From positions 1 to 11,423 of the forward strand of contig CAADVJ010000233.1 of the NCBI GenBank assembly GCA_900752475.1: DNA of 11,423 bases, given 5' to 3'. A program made the position numbers and the translations under genes. Every line of letters starts with the position of its first letter. Position 1 is the stretch's first letter. The notes beneath the pieces are model-generated. The model worked only from the letters and a program-made list of their open reading frames with translations, was not told where the DNA came from and ran no database searches. This stretch comes from an uncultured Collinsella sp. (GTDB lineage: Bacteria; Actinomycetota; Coriobacteriia; Coriobacteriales; Coriobacteriaceae). Below are positions 5,458 through 11,423 of the stretch, in pieces.

Positions 5458-6603
5458 ATGGCTTTCAATCAAACCGCGGCGGCGCCGTCACACAAGATGC
5501 GTCGCTGCCTGCTTATGGCATTCGCGCTCATCGCGCTGGCGCTCACCGCACTTCCCACGGCGTCGTTCGCCGGCACAGACACCGCCGGCAACGTACTTGC
5601 AACCGAAGCTGACTCGGATCCGTCCAGCGCCGAGGGTGACCTGTACTGGGCCGGCCAAAGCCTTAACCTAGACGATGCCTCCATCGGCCGCGATATTATC
5701 GCGGCGGGCGAGAGCCTATCGATTCGCGACTGCACCGTAGGCGGCGCTATTCGCCTGGCGGCGCGCACCATCGATATCTCCAAAACCGCAATCGATGGCA
5801 GCGTGACGGTAGCCGGTCAGCATGTCGTGCTCAACGCCGACAGCACCGCCAACTGTTTCTATGCGATAGGCGAGACGGTTGCCCTGCGCGGCTCTACCAA
5901 GTCGGCAGCGCTTGCGGGCGATACGGTGACCATCGATGGCACCGTCGAGGGCAATGTCGAGGTTTGGGCCGACAAGCTTATCCTGGGCAAGAACGCCCAC
6001 ATCACCGGCACCGTGAACGCGCACGTCTCCGAGGACCCCGAGCGCGCCGCGGGAGCCGAGGTCGGCGCACTCAAGATCGACCGCACCGAGAACGAGGATA
6101 CTTCCACCGTTAACGATGTCATCGGCGGTATCGTCGCCGCGGCACTCTCGACCTGCTTTGTCGCTCTGCTGCTCGAGCTCGTCTTTCCGCGTGCGACTGC
6201 CAGCGCCGCCGGTATGCTCCACCAGCGCCCCATGCCCCTGTGGGTGAGCGGTCTTCTGGGCACGATTGCTATCGTCCCCGCCGTCCTGCTGCTAATTATC
6301 TCTATCGCTGGTCTGTCGCTTGCCGGAGCCCTCATGTGTGGTGTTATTGGCATCGCGCTGGTGTCGAGTGCCTTTGCGGGGTGTGCGATCGCCCGCATGG
6401 TCGGACACAGCCAAAACCGCTACGCCATGGCAGCCATCGGCGGCGTGATCGCCGGCGCCCTCACGGGGCTTCCCCTCGTAGGCGACTTCATCGGCGGCGT
6501 GGCCTTCGTCTTTGCACTCGGCTACATCATCCAAATCATCTGGCGCAACGCCCACCTCAAACCGCAGCAGTCGGCTAACACGCCAGAACTCCCCACCGCT
6601 TAG
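5458..6603 (+). CDS. Secreted bactofilin-like beta-helix protein with C-terminal membrane domain
   Basis: The 381-residue protein begins with a signal peptide: basic KMRR, hydrophobic 17-36, likely cleavage after SFA at residue 38. Residues about 60-190 are short hydrophobic/Gly/Asp repeats (IGRDIIAAGESLSI, VGGAIRLAA, IDGSVTVAGQHVVL, VEGNVEVWADKLILG), the pattern of bactofilin/polymer-forming beta-helices. About five or six hydrophobic segments follow from 220 to 367 (for example VAAALSTCFVALLLELVF and IVPAVLLLIISIAGLSLAG). The beta-helix would thus be extracytoplasmic, unlike classic cytosolic bactofilins. AAAGGA 6 nt before the ATG supports the start. Function is unknown; a structural or envelope-stress role is plausible by family. 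Confidence 0.75.
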   Translation: MAFNQTAAAPSHKMRRCLLMAFALIALALTALPTASFAGTDTAGNVLATEADSDPSSAEGDLYWAGQSLNLDDASIGRDIIAAGESLSIRDCTVGGAIRLAARTIDISKTAIDGSVTVAGQHVVLNADSTANCFYAIGETVALRGSTKSAALAGDTVTIDGTVEGNVEVWADKLILGKNAHITGTVNAHVSEDPERAAGAEVGALKIDRTENEDTSTVNDVIGGIVAAALSTCFVALLLELVFPRATASAAGMLHQRPMPLWVSGLLGTIAIVPAVLLLIISIAGLSLAGALMCGVIGIALVSSAFAGCAIARMVGHSQNRYAMAAIGGVIAGALTGLPLVGDFIGGVAFVFALGYIIQIIWRNAHLKPQQSANTPELPTA

Positions 6604-6612
6604 CCGCCAACC

Positions 6613-6641
6613 GCCACAAAGGGGCCAAGCACCTTTGTGGC
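6613..6641. repeat. Intergenic 10-bp hairpin
   Basis: GCCACAAAGG and CCTTTGTGGC form a perfect stem with a 9-nt loop just after the bactofilin-like gene. There is no T-tract, so it is more likely an mRNA 3'-end structure or palindromic repeat than a terminator. Confidence 0.6.
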
Positions 6642-6672
6642 AATGCAGACCAGCTAAATCCCCTTGCACCAA

Positions 6673-6705
6673 AAAGGGCGCCGACCATTACGGTCGGCGC
6701 CCTTT
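6673..6705. terminator. Bidirectional terminator between convergent genes
   Basis: A 14-bp stem (AAAGGGCGCCGACC with its complement) closes a 5-nt loop. On the minus strand it is followed by a T5 run, serving typA; on the plus strand by TTTCTTGTT, serving the bactofilin-like gene. Confidence 0.9.
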
Positions 6706-6732
6706 CTTGTTAGACGTTATAAAGCCCAGCGC

Positions 6733-8571
<1,839 letters not shown>

Positions 8572-8688
8572 GTAGTTCCCCTATCTTCTATCCATATACA
8601 AACGGCACGCGTATGCGGCCCGCCCAGCGACACAACGCTCAGCGGGAATATTGAGCCTTTTACCGAAAACTCGTTTATTTTAGCGATT

Positions 8689-9138
8689 TTAGATGAGAGG
8701 GGTTTCCTCACCTGCAGGTTCAGGGTCGCTCCACATAAAACCATCGCCGGCACCCATGCCCTCATACAGCACGTATGCCGAAAAACCGCTCTCGAGCGTG
8801 GTTTCGAAGAAGCTCACAAGCAGGGCGTCGTGATAGCCGCCGTCAATTTCGACACAACCGGTATAGCCGATGGCATAGCGGGCGATGCGGCCCAGCCCCT
8901 CGTCCTTAAGACCCATCTTGTGCTCGGAGATAAAGTTGGTGGCAGCCTCGAGGCATGCCTCCTCGCCATCTTCGTCGAGCGCGGCCAGATAGCGGTTGGA
9001 AGCAGCGTCCTCGATCGCCACAACTACGCCCGGATTCTCGCCGGCGGCAAGGTCGTCCAAGAATGCACCAATCAGGTCACACACCATGGCGTCGAGCTCG
9101 GCGGAGACGTTACCGGCGTCTTGCATATCCTGTGCCAT
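8689..9138 (-). CDS. Conserved-looking hypothetical acidic protein
   Basis: I do not recognise this 149-residue protein. It is acidic (many D/E), probably soluble, without signal peptide or membrane segments. A helical N-terminal half (AELDAMVCDLIGAFLDDL) precedes a mixed alpha/beta region with IARYAIGYTGCVEIDGGYHDALLVSFFE. GAAGG about 7 nt before the ATG supports the start. Spacing of 30 nt from the membrane-protein gene upstream and shared strand suggest an operon with the bifunctional nuclease gene. A GC-rich imperfect hairpin (8619-8646) lies between it and typA. Confidence 0.75.
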   Translation of the reverse strand: MAQDMQDAGNVSAELDAMVCDLIGAFLDDLAAGENPGVVVAIEDAASNRYLAALDEDGEEACLEAATNFISEHKMGLKDEGLGRIARYAIGYTGCVEIDGGYHDALLVSFFETTLESGFSAYVLYEGMGAGDGFMWSDPEPAGEETPLI

Positions 9139-9168
9139 CTTTAGACCTTCCCATCGAGTCTGGCGTCG

Positions 9169-9558
9169 TTACAGTTCTTGTGCCTCGGCAGCGATCTTGG
9201 CGGCAGCGTCGCGGGCGCGCATCATATCCATCGCGCGCTTGTCGAGTACCTTGATCTGGTTGGTCAGCATTACTGCATCGACCACACCCCAGATTACCAA
9301 GCCTGTTGAAATCGAAAACCCAAGCGCACCAACTGTACCACGAAGGCGCGAGCAGATTGCCGCGACAAGGGCGGAGACGACAACCATCTTGATAAACGAG
9401 CCGCGGCGCTCGCGAAGCGTGCGGGCCTGCGTCACATAGGCAATGCGAGCCGCCTCGGATGCCTCCGAGCGCATCTGGGCCTCGCGCGCAATGGCCGCCG
9501 CCTCAGCCGAGATACCGCCGGCCATCAGCGAACGCTCCGCAACCCGTCCGCCCCGCAT
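9169..9558 (-). CDS. Small hypothetical membrane protein, Ala-rich with two membrane segments
   Basis: I do not recognise this 129-residue protein. An Ala/Glu/Arg-rich helix (about 15-52) leads to two hydrophobic segments (MVVVSALVAAICS near 58-70 and VGALGFSISTGLVIWGVVDAVM near 76-97). A second charged helix ends the protein, with KVLDKRAMDMMRARDAAAKIAAEA. The layout is a membrane hairpin with two cytosolic helices, possibly coiled coils. Its ATG directly abuts the stop of the nuclease gene (TAAATG), which suggests translational coupling. That start has little ribosome-site sequence; the in-frame ATG at 9525 has GGAG 9 nt upstream and is the main alternative. Confidence 0.7.
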   Translation of the reverse strand: MRGGRVAERSLMAGGISAEAAAIAREAQMRSEASEAARIAYVTQARTLRERRGSFIKMVVVSALVAAICSRLRGTVGALGFSISTGLVIWGVVDAVMLTNQIKVLDKRAMDMMRARDAAAKIAAEAQEL

Positions 9559-10059
9559 TTAGAAATCATCGGGGGAGAGCGTATGGACGAACTCGTCGAA
9601 CTTCTCGAACTCCTGCTCGTCGTCGACATCCTCGGCGTGGGTGGAAACAGTGCCCAGGCGATTCATGATGTCGTCCTCCACAAACATGGGGGCATTGCTG
9701 CGCACGGCAAGGGCAATGGCGTCACTGGGGCGGGCGTCGATCTTGCGCTCCTCGCCATCGGCCAGTACGACGATCGTCGCGTAGAACACCGGCGGCTCGG
9801 CGCGAACGATCTCGATGCGCTCGAGCTTGGCGCCCAGGGCGTCAACGGTATCGAGCAGCAGGTCATGGGTGATCGGGCGCTCGGCGCGGCCGCTATCGAT
9901 GCCGCGGCTGATGGCAGCAGCTTCAAACGAACCAGTCTGAATGGAAAGGGAACGCAGCGGCGCGGGCGAGTCCGATTTGCTGCTGCGCTCACGAAGTACG
10001 ATAAGCGATGGCACGGGACCGGCGGCCATGACGATGGTCTCTATGTCGACACGAACCAT
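9559..10059 (-). CDS. Bifunctional nuclease (BFN/DUF151) family protein, copy A
   Basis: The family (named from plant proteins with DNase and RNase activity) is widespread in bacteria with unclear roles. The 166 residues show RPITHDLL (61-68), FYATIVVL, and the signature DARPSDAIALAVR (108-120). The usual PIWIG..EA segment is altered here to LSIQTGSFEA. An acidic stretch and the ending TLSPDDF follow. GGAGGTGTTCC before the ATG at 10059 fixes the start; the longer frame adds 10 residues that include the ribosome site. First gene of a likely operon with the membrane protein and the acidic protein. A paralogue on the other strand lies at 10756-11268. Confidence 0.88.
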   Translation of the reverse strand: MVRVDIETIVMAAGPVPSLIVLRERSSKSDSPAPLRSLSIQTGSFEAAAISRGIDSGRAERPITHDLLLDTVDALGAKLERIEIVRAEPPVFYATIVVLADGEERKIDARPSDAIALAVRSNAPMFVEDDIMNRLGTVSTHAEDVDDEQEFEKFDEFVHTLSPDDF

Positions 10060-10115
10060 GGAACACCTCCGGTACGTAGCGGTTAACACGCGGCAGCCCG
10101 CCGCATTGAATAGCT

Positions 10116-10145
10116 ATACTACCCAAACTTTCGCACAGCACACAA
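10116..10145 (-). promoter_or_regulatory. Candidate promoter of bifunctional nuclease copy A
   Basis: On the minus strand TTGTGT (10145-10140) and TAGTAT (10121-10116) are 18 nt apart. The start would be near 10109, leaving about a 50-nt leader. Confidence 0.45.
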
Positions 10146-10149
10146 AATC

Positions 10150-10188
10150 AAAGTAGTTAATTTGGGACGGGGCTTTTTTGACTACTTT
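10150..10188. repeat. 39-bp unit with 8-bp terminal inverted repeats
   Basis: AAAGTAGT (10150-10157) and ACTACTTT (10181-10188) bracket a segment containing GGGGCTTTTTT. That internal segment (10169-10179) also pairs with AAAAAAGCCCC at 10200-10210, part of the tRNA terminator. The unit resembles a small palindromic repeat inserted beside a terminator. Confidence 0.5.
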
Positions 10189-10197
10189 CAGTAGGTA

Positions 10198-10229
10198 AGA
10201 AAAAAGCCCCGAGGCAACGCCCCAGGGCT
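10198..10229 (-). terminator. Terminator of the tRNA-Ile/Ala/Ile cluster
   Basis: On the minus strand AGCCCTGGGGC and GCCTCGGGGCT form an 11-bp stem (two G-U pairs) with a GTT loop, followed by a run of T. It lies just after tRNA-Ile. Confidence 0.85.
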
Positions 10230-10243
10230 CTTCACGGTTTTGA

Positions 10244-10320
10244 TGGTGGACCTGACAAGATTCGAACTTGTGACCTCCCGGTTATCAGCCGGACGCTCTA
10301 ACCAACTGAGCTACAGGTCC
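10244..10320 (-). tRNA. tRNA-Ile, anticodon GAT (first type)
   Basis: Class I tRNA of 77 nt with encoded CCA. Acceptor GGACCTG pairs perfectly with CAGGTCC. Anticodon loop CTGATAA carries GAT (10286-10284). The T arm ACAAG-TTCGAAT-CTTGT is fully paired. Its sequence differs clearly from the other GAT tRNA in the cluster. Confidence 0.95.
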
Positions 10321-10324
10321 ATCA

Positions 10325-10400
10325 TGGTGGAGGTTAGGGGGATCGAACCCCTGACCTCAGGCTTGCAAAGCCCGCGCTCTCCCAGCTGAGCTAAACCCCC
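10325..10400 (-). tRNA. tRNA-Ala, anticodon TGC
   Basis: Class I tRNA of 76 nt with encoded CCA. Acceptor GGGGGTT pairs with AACCTCC and includes the G3-U70 wobble, the main identity element for alanyl-tRNA synthetase. The anticodon loop TTTGCAA gives TGC. It lies 4 nt upstream of the first tRNA-Ile, so the two are cotranscribed. Confidence 0.96.
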
Positions 10401-10417
10401 ATTGGCTGCACTTAACA

Positions 10418-10464
10418 ATAATAAACGCTCCACCGGCAAACTCGGCTCACGGTGGAGCGTTTAT
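10418..10464 (-). terminator. Terminator-like hairpin inside the tRNA cluster
   Basis: A perfect 15-bp stem (10421-10435 with 10450-10464) and a 14-nt loop. On the minus strand it is followed by TTATTG. It lies after the upstream tRNA-Ile and before tRNA-Ala. It may terminate part of the transcripts or act as a processing structure. I see no promoter for tRNA-Ala between it and the gene. Confidence 0.65.
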
Positions 10465-10473
10465 CGCAAATAC

Positions 10474-10550
<77 letters not shown>

Positions 10551-10569
10551 TTTCGAAAAGTGCTCGTCT

Positions 10570-10599
10570 ATTATAACCACCCCCTCAACGGATGGTCAA
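10570..10599 (-). promoter_or_regulatory. Strong promoter of the tRNA cluster
   Basis: On the minus strand TTGACC (10599-10594) and a perfect TATAAT (10575-10570) are 18 nt apart. The start near 10563 is about 13 nt before the tRNA. A/T-rich sequence upstream could act as an UP element. Confidence 0.85.
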
Positions 10600-10662
10600 G
10601 AAGAATTTTCAACTTTTGAGAAAAATTTTTTCTGGCCAGTATTCATTGAAGAAAGCGCAGGT

Positions 10663-10694
10663 CAAGCGTGATTTTATGGCTATAATCACGCTTG
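10663..10694 (+). promoter_or_regulatory. Dyad with embedded TATAAT upstream of bifunctional nuclease copy B
   Basis: CAAGCGTGATT (10663-10673) and AATCACGCTTG (10684-10694) are perfect 11-bp inverted repeats 10 nt apart. A perfect TATAAT (10681-10686) straddles the right arm. This is the layout of a repressor operator over a -10 box, though no good -35 is visible. Alternatively it is only a palindrome, with transcription starting from TTGAAG (10692-10697) and TTATAT (10715-10720), 17 nt apart. Confidence 0.5.
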
Positions 10695-10714
10695 AAGGGT
10701 TGCAGGGGAATACG

Positions 10715-10739
10715 TTATATGAGTTTTCAACTCATATAA
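10715..10739 (+). promoter_or_regulatory. Leader hairpin directly before the ribosome site of copy B
   Basis: TTATATGAGTT and AACTCATATAA form a perfect 11-bp stem with a TTC loop, ending 1 nt before AAGGAGG. In the mRNA it could affect ribosome access; as DNA it overlaps a possible -10 box. Confidence 0.5.
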
Positions 10740-10755
10740 TAAGGAGGGCTGTTTC

Positions 10756-11268
10756 GTGATACCGATTGTCGTTCAAACGCTTATCGTCACCAGCGCGCCT
10801 GGACCCTCTGCCCTTGTCTTGCGTCCGCTTGAAGACAGCGTCTCTGACGGCAAGTACCGCGTGGTTCCCATATGGGTTGGCGTTGCCGAGGCAACGCAGT
10901 TGAGCATCGCGCTTGAGCACACGAAGATGACCCGGCCCATGACGCACGACCTATTCCTTGACGCGATTACGAATCTCGATGCCCGCATCGACCATGTCCT
11001 CATCAACGACGTTCAAGGCGCCATGTTCTTCTCCAAGCTTTTTCTCTCGCAGCATGGCAGGATCGTCGAGCTTGATGCCCGCCCAAGCGACGCCGTGTCT
11101 CTGGCGCTGCGGCAAGATGCTCCCCTGTTCATCGAAGAATCCGTTCTCGAACGCGCGTCCTATCCCTACATCGTTCGCAACAAAACGGGGCTGCCCGTAA
11201 CTCAGCAGGAACTGGCAGAGTTCCACTCGTTCATCTCGAACATCAGCCCCGATGACTTCTCCGCTTAG
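10756..11268 (+). CDS. Bifunctional nuclease (BFN/DUF151) family protein, copy B
   Basis: The 170-residue protein carries the whole family signature: VVPIWVGVAEATQLSIALE (37-55), RPMTHDLFLD (60-69) and DARPSDAVSLALR (107-119), with a typical APLFIEESVLERA segment after it. It ends in SNISPDDFSA, sharing SPDDF with copy A. Its PIWVG..EA segment is closer to the family norm than copy A's. The GTG at 10756 has AAGGAGG 8 nt upstream. It is transcribed away from the tRNA cluster and stands alone. Its promoter and leader contain two perfect dyads. The stop codon lies inside the parS palindrome. Confidence 0.9.
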   Translation: MIPIVVQTLIVTSAPGPSALVLRPLEDSVSDGKYRVVPIWVGVAEATQLSIALEHTKMTRPMTHDLFLDAITNLDARIDHVLINDVQGAMFFSKLFLSQHGRIVELDARPSDAVSLALRQDAPLFIEESVLERASYPYIVRNKTGLPVTQQELAEFHSFISNISPDDFSA

Positions 11269-11299
11269 CAACTGTTTCACGTGAAACAGTTGCTAAGCG
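11262..11299. promoter_or_regulatory. parS: parS centromere site within a perfect 38-bp palindrome
   Basis: The core TGTTTCACGTGAAACA (11273-11288) equals the palindromic form of the conserved chromosomal parS, the ParB/Spo0J loading site. It sits at the centre of a perfect 38-bp palindrome whose arms add 11 bp on each side. The stop codon of the upstream gene (11266-11268) falls inside the left arm. parS sites cluster near replication origins. No T-tract follows, so it is not a terminator. Confidence 0.9.
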
Positions 11300-11369
11300 C
11301 GATTCCGGGCGCAATTACTAGCCAATGTAGCTGACTAGCTCAATCCATCAATCAAGTGCTCAGAGCATA

Positions 11370-11397
11370 AAGAAAGCCGCCCGTAGGCGGCTTTCTT
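11370..11397. terminator. Terminator after bifunctional nuclease copy B
   Basis: AAGAAAGCCGCC and GGCGGCTTTCTT form a perfect 12-bp stem with a CGTA loop. The T-rich strand is short and interrupted, and the symmetry allows use from either side. It lies about 100 nt past the stop codon. Confidence 0.65.
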
Positions 11398-11423
11398 CGA
11401 TTCGAGGGAAGCAATCGGCTTTC

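Noticed and set aside
11262..11299. Palindrome read as a rho-independent terminator
   Set aside because: No T-tract follows on either strand, and the core is an exact parS; a separate terminator lies at 11370-11397.

Overview
The window is a high-GC bacterial chromosome segment. Class II tRNA-Ser genes with encoded CCA, an rpsF-ssb-rpsR-rplI-dnaB locus, an AbiEi/DUF559-like nuclease with the SPMET/LP..GG.G motif, and paired bifunctional-nuclease (DUF151) proteins together suggest an actinomycete of the Coriobacteriia, probably Collinsella-like. The taxon is an inference. An exact parS core near the right end and the rpsF-dnaB locus suggest that the segment lies near the replication origin.

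Layout. (1) 1-2403, minus strand: rpsF, ssb, rpsR and rplI form a replication/translation operon with a promoter and a structured leader upstream of rpsF. It ends in a strong terminator, followed by the 5' part of dnaB behind its own candidate promoter. (2) 2404-2764: gene-free. (3) 2765-3079, plus strand: tRNA-Ser(GGA) and tRNA-Ser(CGA), each with a terminator. (4) 3101-3262: a densely structured non-coding stretch that begins with an inverted 20-nt copy of the tRNA-Ser 3' part. (5) 3278-4547: a PD-(D/E)XK (DUF559-like) nuclease gene bracketed by two oppositely oriented copies of a quasi-palindromic repeat of about 67 nt, which looks like a small mobile or selfish cassette. (6) 4661-6603, plus strand: a TRIC-type cation channel and a secreted bactofilin-like/membrane protein. 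(7) 6673-10145, minus strand: typA/bipA, two unrecognised small genes and a bifunctional nuclease gene. (8) 10198-10599, minus strand: tRNA-Ile(GAT), tRNA-Ala(TGC) and a second tRNA-Ile(GAT), behind a near-consensus promoter. (9) 10663-11397, plus strand: a second bifunctional nuclease gene with two dyads in its promoter/leader. Its stop codon lies inside a perfect 38-bp palindrome centred on parS, and a terminator follows.

The core genes serve DNA replication (DnaB, SSB, parS), ribosome assembly and decoding (S6, S18, L9, TypA, five tRNAs). The accessory material is concentrated behind the tRNA-Ser pair. The candidate undescribed system is the nuclease cassette at 3278-4547, with the tRNA-derived structured element next to it.
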